Source: Aotearoamyces nothofagi
Taxonomy: Eukaryota; Ascomycota; Leotiomycetes; Leotiales; Tympanidaceae
NCBI GenBank assembly: GCA_015345905.1
Contig: JADDTR010000005.1
Location: 1,054,001-1,118,000, forward strand
Length of the DNA stretch: 64,000 nt
Direction: 5' to 3'
Under the pieces are notes generated by a model. That model made no database searches. It was not told where the DNA came from and worked only from the letters and a program-made list of their open reading frames with translations. The position numbers and the translations under genes are program-made. Shown here piece after piece: positions 1 through 10,274 of the stretch (within the stretch, counting starts at the first letter, position 1; every line of letters begins with the position of its first letter).

Positions 1-2350
1 TGACGAGCGAAGTGTCGTTGCCAGCTGGGAGTTCCAGTGTGCTAGAGGTCTAGAGGGCGAGGCCCTGAATCAATATCTTAAATTCATCGTCCAATCCGTT
101 GACGGAGAAGTTGTCGAGAATGTCGGGTTTACAATGTGGTTTACGCAACACGCCAACATGGCTCAAGTCCTTCGCACCTCAACGGACCTGTCTCTTGGTA
201 CAGCAGATTTCGAAAATTTCCCCCAATTTGCTCAAGAAGAAGAGGAGCCACAATTCGATTTCGAGAATGCCGTGCAGGAGCTGGAATGGCTGAGAGAAGA
301 ATATGAAATGTTACGACACCACATGCATAAAGTCAGACATCTCATTCATGTCAAAGAGGAGATGCTCGCCGAGGCCGTTGCAACAGATGTCACTGACGAG
401 ATTGAGAAATGCGACAGCATAAAGTGTGTTGCTAAGGCTATATTAGCAAAGGCAAAAGGCGCAGTACACGGTGTTGTAGCAAAGGTCAGCGGTGATCGCC
501 ATCACAGGCCACATTTTGGCCATCGGGATTCTTCTTCCCCATCCCACTGCAATCACCCCAAGGGCAACTCTTCCTTCCCATTCCCGAATAAGGGTAATCA
601 TAGCCACCCGCATCATCTACCCACATTTGACGGCCACCGTCCTGGACCTAATGAAGGTGAAAGAGGACCTAAGCGCCACGAAGGACCCAAGCACTACGAA
701 GGTCCCAAGCACCACGAAGGACCTGAGCACCACGAAGGTCCTGAACACCACGAAGGACCTGAGCACCACGAAGGCCCTGAGCACTACGAAGGACCTGAGC
801 ACCATGAAGGACCTGAGCACCACGGAGGACCTGAACACCACGAAGGACCTGAGCACCACGAAGGACCCAAGCACCATGAAGGTCTCAAGCACCACGAAGG
901 ACCTGAACACCACGAAGGTCCTGAGCACTACGAAGGACCTGAACACCACGAAGGACCTGAACACCACGAAGGACCCAAGCACCACGAAGGCCCTGAGCAC
1001 CACGAAGGTCCCAAGCACTACGAAGGACCTGAACACCACGAAGGCCCTAAACATCACGAAGGTCCTGAACACCACGAAGGCCCTGAAGGACAACACCATA
1101 AAGGGCCAGAAGAATTCTATCATGGCCCTCCTCCTGATGGCCCTCCACCTCGCGGTCCTCCAGGACACGGTCCACCAAAGGGTGATCACGGACCTCCACG
1201 ACACCCAGAACATAAATCAGGGCAATCACATGACAAAGAGCATTCATCACCACGTCCCGAACACAAACCTAGTCCTTCCCACCAAGGTGATAGCCACCCA
1301 CCACACGGCCCGTCAGGCTCCGGCCCAGAGGATCACCATGACCATGGACCCGCTAATGAGTCTGATGACCACCCACCGCACCATAACCCTCAGCATGGCC
1401 GGCCAGAATCCGGTCCAGAAGACCACCACGATCATGAGCCTGTTGACGAGTCTGATGACCACCCCCCACACAACCCACCAGAATCCGGCCCAGAGGATCA
1501 ACACAACCGTGAGCCTGTTAACGAGTCTGATGACCAGCCACCAAACGGCCCACCAGGCTCCGGCCCAGAAGGCCACCACGAGCATACTCCCATTGACGAG
1601 TCTGATGACCACCCACCGCACCATGGCCCTCCTCATCACGGCCCACCAGGATTCGGTCCAGAAGGGCCACATGGTCCCGGACATATCGATGAATTTGATG
1701 GACACCCCCCACCACACCACGGCCCACCAGGCTTCGGTTCAGTAGGTCCTCATAAAGGCAATGGCCTTCCGCCACCACCCCCTCACATGGGCCCACCCCC
1801 AGCATCATTGGTGCTGAAGTTTATCTTGGCGGGTGCCATTCTTACTCTCCTATTCGGTGGCCTCCGTCGCCGCTGCTGCAACTCATCTCGACGAGCGTCT
1901 AAACAGGCCCGTCGCGAAGAGCGCCACCGCCGCCGTGCTGCTAAAAAGCTGGCCTGGAAGCAATGGTTCGCCTCGTTTATCAGCTCCTCAAGATATGTTG
2001 ACTATGAAGAGAAGCGGGCTATGCTTTCAGAGGAGGCACGCTTCGAATCAGGAGCATCTGATGATGAGATGGAATCTGAGATTCGTCAGCTTCGGAACGC
2101 TGCTGGTATTGTAGGAGAGATTGTAGCTGCTGAGGAAGGACGTGGACGTCTTAGCATAGGCAGCCTACCTGAATACCGAAGCGAGCTAGGAGAGGAACTT
2201 CCCGAGTATCAAGACAGCGATGGAACTGAGGCGAGCTCATTTGTCGCTGATGGCTTCAGATACACGCAAGGCAGCAGTGAGATCAGTGTATCGCCAGAGA
2301 TCTCTGAAGCAGGTTCAGTCAGAAACATTTTGGGTGATACAAAGAACTAA
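1..2350 (+). CDS. His/Pro-rich tandem-repeat membrane protein, 5'-partial
   Basis: The frame is open from base 2 with no stop, so the true start lies before the window; the first ATG inside it (134) is probably internal. At least 782 residues are visible. In order: a folded-looking segment; an acidic, probably helical stretch; a short conserved-looking Cys motif (KCDSIKCVAKAI); about 23 perfect hexapeptide repeats of the type GPEHHE (665-1078); a second block of longer degenerate repeats ending in ESDDHPP (about 1309-1750); one clear membrane segment (SLVLKFILAGAILTLLFGG, about 1808-1864) followed by Arg-rich sequence; and an acidic C-terminal tail. This fits a type I surface protein with a His-rich outside part and a cytoplasmic tail, but a signal peptide would lie outside the window. 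I do not know its function. His-rich repeats could bind metals; that is inference only. Confidence 0.8.
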   Translation, partial: DERSVVASWEFQCARGLEGEALNQYLKFIVQSVDGEVVENVGFTMWFTQHANMAQVLRTSTDLSLGTADFENFPQFAQEEEEPQFDFENAVQELEWLREEYEMLRHHMHKVRHLIHVKEEMLAEAVATDVTDEIEKCDSIKCVAKAILAKAKGAVHGVVAKVSGDRHHRPHFGHRDSSSPSHCNHPKGNSSFPFPNKGNHSHPHHLPTFDGHRPGPNEGERGPKRHEGPKHYEGPKHHEGPEHHEGPEHHEGPEHHEGPEHYEGPEHHEGPEHHGGPEHHEGPEHHEGPKHHEGLKHHEGPEHHEGPEHYEGPEHHEGPEHHEGPKHHEGPEHHEGPKHYEGPEHHEGPKHHEGPEHHEGPEGQHHKGPEEFYHGPPPDGPPPRGPPGHGPPKGDHGPPRHPEHKSGQSHDKEHSSPRPEHKPSPSHQGDSHPPHGPSGSGPEDHHDHGPANESDDHPPHHNPQHGRPESGPEDHHDHEPVDESDDHPPHNPPESGPEDQHNREPVNESDDQPPNGPPGSGPEGHHEHTPIDESDDHPPHHGPPHHGPPGFGPEGPHGPGHIDEFDGHPPPHHGPPGFGSVGPHKGNGLPPPPPHMGPPPASLVLKFILAGAILTLLFGGLRRRCCNSSRRASKQARREERHRRRAAKKLAWKQWFASFISSSRYVDYEEKRAMLSEEARFESGASDDEMESEIRQLRNAAGIVGEIVAAEEGRGRLSIGSLPEYRSELGEELPEYQDSDGTEASSFVADGFRYTQGSSEISVSPEISEAGSVRNILGDTKN
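665..1078 (+). repeat. Coding minisatellite, 23 x 18 bp (GPEHHE units)
   Basis: Twenty-three consecutive 18-bp units encode GP(E/K)H(H/Y)E with few exceptions (one GPKRHE, one GPEHHG, one GLKHHE). Units differ at third positions and at a few residues, so the array is not freshly amplified, but its length is a multiple of three and the frame is intact throughout. Counted directly from the sequence. Confidence 0.95.
1309..1750 (+). repeat. Degenerate 75-80 bp coding repeat, about 5-6 copies
   Basis: Each copy encodes a run resembling PPGSGPEDHHDH, a short variable piece, then (D/N)ESDDHPPHH. The C-terminal copies drift (DEFDGHPP, GFGPEG). The block lies between the hexapeptide array and the membrane segment of the same protein and is probably a flexible extracellular stalk. 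Confidence 0.75.
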
Positions 2351-3084
2351 GACAATGGAGTCTTGGAATACCATTGAATCGTATAGACCCATATCAAACA
2401 TGTCTTTTTGTCAATACAGCAGCAGTCGTCACTTAGTTGATTTTTTTTACTTTTTTTTTTCCATTTGTCAATTACACTTGAATGCCTTGCATGGCCGGTA
2501 GCACATAATTGTATAGCCTTTATAGAGATGCTTCTCAAACCAATCAAATATTTGCACTTGGAAATCGAAATGCCACATGAGACAGCCTTATTCGACGGGT
2601 CAATCTCAGATAGGTGCTCAGCAAAGATGACAAGAATGCTCCTCCGTCTAACTTGTACCCGTACTGTACGTACTTACTTACTAATCGCATCGCTACTCTC
2701 GAAGGACCAGTACATCGCAGAGGGTATCATCAAATTCAAGTGGATGTGAAGCTATAATTTCAAACTTCAAGTCCACAGATCACACAGGAGCAGAAGCAGA
2801 AGTTTTGTTTCAGAATACTTTTATATTGCTCTAGAACGCATCTGGCAAGAGAAAACGAGGTCCTACAAGGACTAGCAGGCCTCGATATCGTCTAGATCAT
2901 CCTCGCTAAACAAGCCCGTTCCACGTAATATCGTTCAACGTCCCATCCCAATTCTCGCCATCTCATTGCAAGCACAGTGAAATTGAGCAGAAGCTAATAT
3001 GGCTTCCGCAAAAGCTCAACTGGCAGGCATGCAAAACCCCGAATGCGAATTTATGAAGCCATCATAGGAAGTCGGCGAGATCGA
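2351..3084. other. Intergenic, convergent 3' ends
   Basis: The gap between two convergent genes. It contains T-rich tracts near 2440-2460 and no open frame with coding character. I see nothing beyond likely 3' untranslated sequence. Confidence 0.6.
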
Positions 3085-4360
3085 TTAGGGTGAAGATGTT
3101 ATCTTCCGTTTTCGAGCTGAAGTGAGCAGGCCCGGTCCTCGCATAGAACAGAGGCGTGCGTCTTTCATATTTGCCGTGAGATCTAGGAATTTATTCTTTC
3201 TGATGAGTGTCGTTGTGGTATGGTGTTCATCCCCCGGTTCCTGGCCTTTGACGATAGTGACCTGGTCCCGATCTCGTGAAGCCAAGGAGCCGCCGTCTTG
3301 AAAGTCGGTGGTGCGAAGCTCCCGGAATGTATCCCTCGTGGTGTTTGTCTCCGTGGCTTTAACTTTCTCGGCTGTCTTCTTTAGGTTGTCGTCATCATAC
3401 TCAGAGTAATCGCGAACAGGGCTTTTATTCGCCTCCTGGACTGTTGACGTTGGTATATTAGCATCATTGTAACTAGCATGCTCACTTCACTCGTGTTAAG
3501 AGAGGCTTACCAGCTTTCAAGAGAGCCTGCATGTTAGCAAGCAGATTGTCAGCGCGGGCAATGACGCGATCGGCGACAGGATTGATCTTGATAGACGTCT
3601 TCATCGGTTGCTCCTCCGCCATCGTTGGTGCATCAGCAATTGACAGCTCTCGTTCAGGAAGCTTCATCTCGTTCTTGAGTGGCGAAGAACGGGTTGGGAT
3701 AGAGGTTGATAGGAGATGAATCGCAGCAGTGGCCTTGCCATTGTGGTGGGAAGTCCTCGTGTTTGGTCCCATGATAGCGTCGAGTTTGAGTTTGGCGCTG
3801 TGGAGATTAGACTTGAATGATATGGAGGAAGGTAAGGTTGAGATCTGGATGAGCTCGGCTACAACGGGAGTTGCGGTGTGAGTTTGGATCAAAGGTTGAT
3901 GAGATACAACCGCACTGATAGATGCATAGCAGCTGTCGATCTTTGGCGAGACCTTTCGGGGCCTTCTCTTTTTGGATTTGAGCTTGAGTTTAACTTCCGG
4001 CTCGGTCACAGTTGCAGAAGCAGCGAAAAGGCTGTCGTCAGGAATTGGCAATTCTTCTTTTGACGAAAGGGCCTTTTGGGACTTGCTGGTGCTAGTCTCC
4101 TCTCTCTTCCTACCGTCAGGAATCGTCAGCACCTTTGCTGGCAGAGCACTCTTCGAGGCTTTGCTGGCAGCCGCATCTCCATTATTCTCAGCCTTCGGGT
4201 CTTTGATAACCAAGCATTCGTTCTTCGGCGCTGTGCTATCATCATCCTTGAAATGGACAAGCCTAGGCATAGGCTTTGTTAAATGGTCCATGGTGACTGC
4301 TTCAACGTTGTCCTCGAGTTGAAGCAGGCAGTACCTCGCCCTGGAGAGTTGAGGGCCCAT
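3085..4360 (-). CDS. Basic, largely disordered hypothetical protein
   Basis: Two exons: 4360-3511 and 3440-3085. The 70-nt intron begins GTAAGC, has a GCTAAT branch region and ends CAACAG; the phase matches and gives 401 residues. The second exon continues after ...NMQALLKA with VQEANKSPVRDYSEYDD. Composition is rich in Ser, Lys, Pro and Ala, with a nuclear-localisation-like cluster (KLKLKSKKRRPRKVSPK) near the middle and no recognisable enzyme motif or membrane segment. I do not recognise the family. A nuclear protein of unknown role is the most that can be said. The start is the first ATG of the open frame. Confidence 0.7.
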
Positions 4361-5120
4361 CGTTACTCGTTGTTAGTTGCGTAGAAGACTACTTTGTCGA
4401 GGTAAAGCAAGCATTTATTTATCTGGACCTCACTGTCGTTGCCTCACCGTCCCTCGAGGGTCCTTATTTAGGGGCTCGGCGCTGCTCATTAACTCTGCAG
4501 TGAGCTAGCCAGTAGCAGTGGACATATTTTGCCGGTCTATGATGCCGCCTAGATGTAGCCAGAGACTTCTTATAAAGGTAAGAACCTGCATTGTTGGTCG
4601 GAGCAGTGTGGAACTTCACAGTATGCTGGCCATATGCGGCCATCATTGTCAACCTGCTTCTTGTTATACACCCCATTTTCTGGGACATGGATATCTGAGT
4701 CATGCTTCGCAGCTATAGACGGTCCTGCGTGAAACACGATAATATTATAACCCGATAAGTCTCAACTTACAGCCTATAGCAGGAGAAGGTAGTAGTTCGG
4801 TTCGTACTTCCCACCTAAAACAGCTAAAAGAGATACTCAACTGGGACCTGGAAGCAACAGCTAAGAGAACCATTACTCACAACTACAGGGAGGCATTTTC
4901 CAACAGAACCAGTCAATTTGGTAAGAGAAAAACTTCAAAAGAATGTGGTAAGAGTCTCAGTGGTCATTAATATACACTCGTAATCACAGACGGCATCCCT
5001 TACAAAGATTGATCATAAAGCTTGGTAACTGATCGCACTTCTTTGGGCCACGCTTGAAGCATAACAGTGGAGGGTATTGATTCATAAAAGACTTTCTTGA
5101 AGTTCTGTGGTTGAAGCCAT
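4361..5120. other. Intergenic region upstream of the disordered-protein gene
   Basis: Lies between the 5' end of one minus-strand gene and the 3' end of the next. Two short overlapping frames on opposite strands (about 4464-4718) have no coding character. It presumably holds the promoter of the 4360 gene and the 3' untranslated region of NCS-1. Confidence 0.5.
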
Positions 5121-6468
5121 TTAGACAAGCCCATCATAGAGCGACAGAGCTGATACAATAGTCTCGTCACGCTTGCTTCCCTCCTTGAACTCCTCCATGT
5201 CTAAGCTCCCATTCTCATCCTTATCCATCATACGAAAGATCTTCTTGACACGTTTCTCCGGAGTATCCTCATCTTCAGGGAGCTTGACCATTGATCCAAC
5301 CTGCAGTATCAGTGTTAGCAGGTGTGAGCATTTTGACTTGTCGATGTAGGGATGCTGATCATACCATCTTATAAATAGCTTCTACAATCGCTAACATCTC
5401 TTCATAACTAATTTTGCCATCACCATCGATGTCGTAGAGCTGGAATGCCCAATCGAGCTTATCTTCCATCTTGCCTCTGCTCGTAACGCTCAGCGCACAG
5501 ATAAATTCCTTGAAATCGATCGAGCCAGATTTATCGCTGTCGAAGACATTGAAGACGTAATCTGCAAAGGACGACGGGTCACCAAATGGGAAGAATTGGC
5601 GATAGATCTTTTGAAACTCTTCTTTGGTAAGCATTCCCGAAGGACAATCCTTAAGAAATCCTATTCGAATAGAGTTAGCGTAGTTTGGAAGGGAGGAAAG
5701 AGTTTGCAGCATACCCTTATACCATTGCTGAAGCTCCTTCTTGTCAAAATGGGTTGAGCGTTGCAGTTCGGAGAGCTGCTCCTGAGAGAGTTTTGATTGT
5801 CTATTTTAGCTGGTTAGCTCATCTTCTGGGGGAACAAGCGTCGTCATAGTGAGCTTTCCGGTAGAGGCTGGAGTCGACGGGCGTCCGGAGGGTAGCCTAA
5901 GGCTCTCGAAAGGACATCGAGAACAAAGACTCTGGAAAGAGATGTAGGGAGATAACTGATGTGGAGGGGTGCGCGGGTTACTCAAGACGTCCGTGGGGAT
6001 CTCTCTTGGACCAAATCGGTGCCAAGGTTGACTATAAGGTCTACATACTCGCCGATAGATGACAGTGCCGGAAACCTTTTGAAGAACCAGTGGGAACAGA
6101 AGATTTCGTATACATGAGTCAAACCCATAAAGATCCCATGCCAAAACGGACGCTGGTTGTAGAAATATATACCTCGAACAAACGCGGTATTTGCAGGGAT
6201 TTCTGGTCGTCTTGCTAACCGCTCAAGATATATAATGTCGTGTGACTTGATAGAGCGATCCATCACCGGGATGCCAATTGGGCAAAACTGAATGCAATAG
6301 CTTGTCCTTGTGATGGCTCTGACGTGATACAGACTCTATGTTTATCTCGGGGCCGGCAGTGTTGTCGTCCACAGCCCAGTCCACGTCGCTAGGTTGGTGA
6401 AGGTCCCATCCTCCTAGCATCGCCGCAACGACGCGGAAAACAAAACGTAGGACTTACGATTTACCCAT
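5121..6468 (-). CDS. ncsA: Neuronal calcium sensor 1 (frequenin), EF-hand protein
   Basis: Four exons: 6468-6458, 5800-5715, 5660-5365 and 5300-5121, with all phases matching, give exactly 190 residues, the usual NCS-1 length. The protein begins MGKSQSKLS, a classic N-myristoylation signal supplied almost wholly by an 11-bp first exon. EF-hand 1 is degenerate ([13 protein letters not shown]), as in the family. EF2 ([13 protein letters not shown]), EF3 ([13 protein letters not shown]) and EF4 ([13 protein letters not shown]) have intact calcium ligands. In fungi NCS-1 regulates the phosphatidylinositol 4-kinase Pik1 and calcium tolerance; that role is family knowledge. The first intron is 657 nt, long for this window, with GTAAGT donor and TAG acceptor. 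The other introns are 54 and 64 nt. Confidence 0.95.
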
Positions 6469-7903
6469 CCTGACTTCTCACTTCACACTGCTCCAACAAC
6501 TACGCGTTATAGGATCCCTCTGTGATCAATGTCGTGGACGTCGTAAGAAAACGGTGTGGAAGCGGTGCGGGGTGGATCGAGTTGGATGAGAGGAATGTGA
6601 CTAAAGCAGAGTCAGATTTCCATTACGACAACGACATAATCTCCGGTGTAAGTAGACCTTGATGTTATCTACGCATGCAATGCGCAATGCGAGGATGTTC
6701 AGCTCACAGGGAGAATCGAGGGATTATCAAGGAACGCGCGGAAGCGCCAGTGTTTCGCGGATTATGCGATCAGTCGCCGGCACTCTGATAAGGAGTCCAG
6801 CCCGGCTAAGAGCTGCTTCAGAGGCTCCAAGGAGTTGGAACGGGAAGAGTGGAGTTGTTCGGGAATTTTTCTTTTCTCTGCGTGGAGTGGCAATGGATGG
6901 GTTGGAGGCTCCAGAAGTCAAGCAGGTCAAGCAAGCAAACAAGCAAGCCAGGCAGAGCAGAGCGATGATGGAATGCCGAGTGCGAGGGGTGCTATGGCCA
7001 TGGCGGGGCAGTGTGCAATGGGCAGACGTATTGAGGCTGTGCCTTGTGACTTCGCCAATCGCCAGTCACGCGTCAGGGGTCCGGGCGGCCTTATGTTTAT
7101 CCGTCCGTGGCTATCATTGCCGTCCATCGTGGAGCTGAGTTCCTCTTCTCTTCTATCCTACTCTCTTCCTGATCCATTGCGACTCTCCTGCTGCTGTTGC
7201 AGAGAAGATCCTTTGTACTCTATCTGCGTTCCCCCTCACGCATTGTGAGGGAACTGCAGCACGCATGTTACATGCTGACACGGAGTGTTTGAAGGCCTTG
7301 TTTCAGCATCCTGATCTTCCCGCCGTCCGTTTGTAGATTGGCACATTGCCAGCCAACACAGCGGCCCAACTCATGCCCCAGGACCTCGAAACATGCAACA
7401 GGCTTAGAGAAATTTGCCTAGGCCGTTGCTGCGTGGCTTCTTATGGCTCTTGTGGCTGTAATCAACAGCCATACCGAGCGCCTCCGCCATTTGTGGCCTT
7501 CAGCTGAGCTACAGTAGTTGTTGATGGCATCCCGGGGTTGTATATTACTATCCCTGCATGCCTACCAATAGGTTTGGGATTTGCTGTTGCTGATGTATAT
7601 TTTAGTGCCTGTCCGCACCCTTTCTTATATCCTTGAGTACTTTTTTTTTGATTATTTCTATTTAAGATAAGACTCCCCTGTCTTGAATAGCCTTCAATTT
7701 AACAATTCCCTGTCGGCGATCGGGATCTCACAATCGCAAAAGGTTTGCAGACAGGCTTTTTCTATTAATCTAACGCTTGAACTATTACTCAGCGTGGGTC
7801 ATTTTTTGAACCGTGATGAAGAGTATACTCTGACATACTAGCAGGGTAAAAATGAGATAATTGTATTATCCAAAGTTACGAATACGGCACGACAATAGTT
7901 CTG
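6469..7903. other. Long intergenic region upstream of NCS-1
   Basis: About 1.4 kb without a supported gene. Overlapping frames at 6659-7248 on both strands have low-complexity translations and no motif. It contains pyrimidine-rich stretches (near 7130-7200) and a poly-T run near 7641. It probably carries the NCS-1 promoter; I see no defined site. Confidence 0.5.
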
Positions 7904-8350
7904 ATCCATAGTATGACTCTTAGAAGTCTCAATACCATATACCTCCAGACTACAAATGTCAAGGAACCGAAAGACGTCAATGACTTTCTCCAATACATCA
8001 TTATATGGTCTACCACTCTTCATAATCATCATTCCATGGAGGAAGACGATATGTTCCATATCATCTACAAGATGATTAGAATCAAAAGCCTCATAGACGG
8101 TACTACTGCGCAACACGAGGCCTTTGCACCAGGGTTACAAGCCCTTGGCATCTACCTTCTTGAGGTGGAGAATGGCGGAAAGCATTGAATGGCACGGAGA
8201 TTGTAAGTATCATAGACGCTTTTGGTCCCATCTTGCGCGAGCATTTGGCTACTGAGATCCATACACTCATCGCATTGGACGAGTATGAGGACAAGATCGA
8301 TTAGGATTTGTGGAACAAAGAGGCACACAAGTACGCTGTGAAAAATGTAG
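7904..8350 (+). pseudogene. Decayed hemerythrin (HHE) domain gene
   Basis: From 7913 the frame encodes a recognisable hemerythrin domain: LNTIYLQ, then HNHHSMEEDDMF (HH-x2-EE) and QHEAFAPGLQAL. At 8186 it hits a stop. Shifting frame at about 8184 restores the expected continuation (LNGTEIVSIIDAFGPILREH, then LATEIHTLIALDEYEDKID), which then meets TAG at about 8307, where a Trp codon (TGG) would be natural, followed by DLWNKEAHKYAVKN. At least one frameshift and one nonsense change are therefore visible, and no normal N- or C-terminus is left. Surrounding DNA is AT-rich. Hemerythrin-like proteins bind a di-iron centre. An unrecognised intron near 8186 could explain the frameshift but not the later stop. 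Confidence 0.75.
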
Positions 8351-8953
8351 CTCAATCATGCACGAGATATAGTGCTGAGTATAGAATTTCTTAACTAATA
8401 TCGTAATATGCCTCGTTAGAATTTGGACTTCCCTTCTGCCTTACGACATAGGATGTTATATTTGAAAATAGTCTTAATGGATCGACGGTTTTATTTCCCT
8501 GCATGTTCATCATCTATATATGCTGATGGCTAAAGCCAAAGTACGAGAACCTGTGGCCACTCTACATGCGACAAATACGGACAGCCTCGAGCATTACCGT
8601 TTACTTCTTGGAAGGGCTTGAGATAATAAGAGTTACAGGGTGGGGTGGCTTTGTCTAAAATTGAATAGGAGTTTAGGTTAACGATGATCTAAGTAGAAAG
8701 AATATATGTATTAAATTAAACTATTATATCTACCACTCCAGTGTGTATATATATATATATAGCACTAGCAATTCGTATAAAAGCCCACGTTTGTATCATG
8801 TGATTTCGCGTTAGCAATATTGCGCTAAGATTTGGTCGAATCATACTGAAATGGAGCTTCCACGCCGGCTCCTGCAATTTCTCGCCAATCACCACTCGCA
8901 ACAGCTCCCACCCATTGTATGTGCATCGAGTGGTTCTCACATTGGACATTACA
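8351..8953. other. AT-rich intergenic region before Med4
   Basis: AT-rich, with a short (TA)n/(GT) microsatellite near 8743-8762. No supported gene. The 3' portion presumably holds the Med4 promoter. Confidence 0.55.
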
Positions 8954-10002
8954 ATGGACAAAATTCTAGATAATCAGTTTATGCGGGTTGAAAAAGCTTT
9001 GTCAACCCTCATCAATTCAATAGCGACGTATAACCCCACTCCGCAGCTTGCGACAGATCTGATAGCTGCCGACAACGAGTTGATGAAGGGCCTCAAGCAG
9101 TGTACGTTATCTTCACCTCACACTATGGAATATCCTCAGCTATTTCTGTCCTTCTAGAGATGGGATCTTAATCTCTACTGCACAATTGATCTCTACCGCA
9201 TCGCTAACTAAGCGTAGTATCGACTCATCAAGAAAACCACGCCCGTCTGGTATCCCTCCGTTCGACCTCCGCGAGCCTAGATGAGCAAATCCGCTCTACC
9301 CTCACTCTCCTAACTACCGCACGATCTGAACTACTTGCTACTCCCGTAACCGTCTTCCCCGAGAGCACGAATCCAGTCTCTTATTCCGAACTCCTCTCCT
9401 ACGCCCGCCGAATCAGCAAATTCACCATAGCGCCTACGTTTCGCGAAGGCGAGAACGATGGCCCGGCAGCAGATGCATCGCAAGAGATGGATACACAGGG
9501 CGAGCATCAAGAGGTGAAGAGCAATGGGACAAACACGCCGGTTGTGACAAATGGTGTCATAGCAGGAGCCAACGGAGATGGAGGAGCTGCAACGCCCGTG
9601 GATGCAGAGTCTAAGACGGCCTTGCCGGGAAACATATCAGAATGGCTGAATCCGCTAGCTAGTGGGCCATCATTTGTGCCGTGGCCTTCAGAGGAGACGA
9701 TCCGACGAGGCGCATTAGCTAGCATTCAAGTCCTCCTCGACCAGGGTCAAGATCCCGCCACTTTCGATCCGGAGAAGAGTGCGGAGTTGGAGGCTGAGCG
9801 GAAGAGGTTGGAAGAGGAAGCCGAAAGATTAAGGGGAGAGCAAGAGGCCGAGAGACTACGAGAGGAGCAGGAGCGCAGGGCGCGAGATGAGCGACGGAGA
9901 AGAGAAAGCGTGTCGATGGGTTTGGCTGGGCGACAGGATGAGGCGCCGAAAGTTTTCACTGGATTGGACCTACTGGATGATATGGACGAAGACGAAGATT
10001 AA
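8954..10002 (+). CDS. med4: Mediator complex subunit 4
   Basis: Two exons, 8954-9101 and 9218-10002, give 310 residues. The 116-nt intron begins GTACGT and ends GCGTAG; the join reads KGLKQLSTHQENHARLVSLR, matching the Med4 pattern. The N-terminal third is helical (MDKILDNQFMRVEKALSTL). The central part carries the conserved SYSELLSYARRISKFTIAPT segment and then, after a Gly/Thr/Asn-rich linker, PWPSEETIRRGALASIQVLL. The tail is a charged Glu/Arg coiled coil ending in an acidic DLLDDMDEDED. Med4 is part of the middle module of Mediator, which links regulators to RNA polymerase II in the nucleus. A weaker upstream ATG at 8915 would add 13 residues; 8954 fits the family start better. Confidence 0.93.
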
Positions 10003-10274
10003 GACTAGATCCGATGTGACGTTGTCATCTATTGATTGCCATTTCAAGCTATGCCACTGCGCATATACCCTGCATAATGCCTTTAACAATACATACAAAC
10101 TATCACCCAATCTTGTCTAACAGCATAAAATCGTTTTCATGGTATTTGGTGGACGTTTTCCCTCTGCGCCCGCAGCGAGTAAGAACCTAGAACCGCTCAA
10201 ATCATACATTGGTCATGCCTTTCCCATATCGCAGACCCAAGTTTCAGGTAACAAGATCTAGCCAGTGACTACAT

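Noticed and set aside
617-1213. 198-codon minus-strand frame with Val/Phe repeats
   Set aside because: It is the mirror image of the GPEHHE minisatellite; the repeat alone keeps the opposite strand open.
492-1745. 417-codon plus-strand frame rich in Thr/Lys/Asp
   Set aside because: Overlaps the repeat gene in another frame; the open length comes from the 18-bp repeat unit, and it lacks the Cys motif and membrane span.
6659-7248. Overlapping plus-strand frames of 137-159 codons
   Set aside because: Low-complexity translation, no motif, no splice partner, and similar open frames on the opposite strand.
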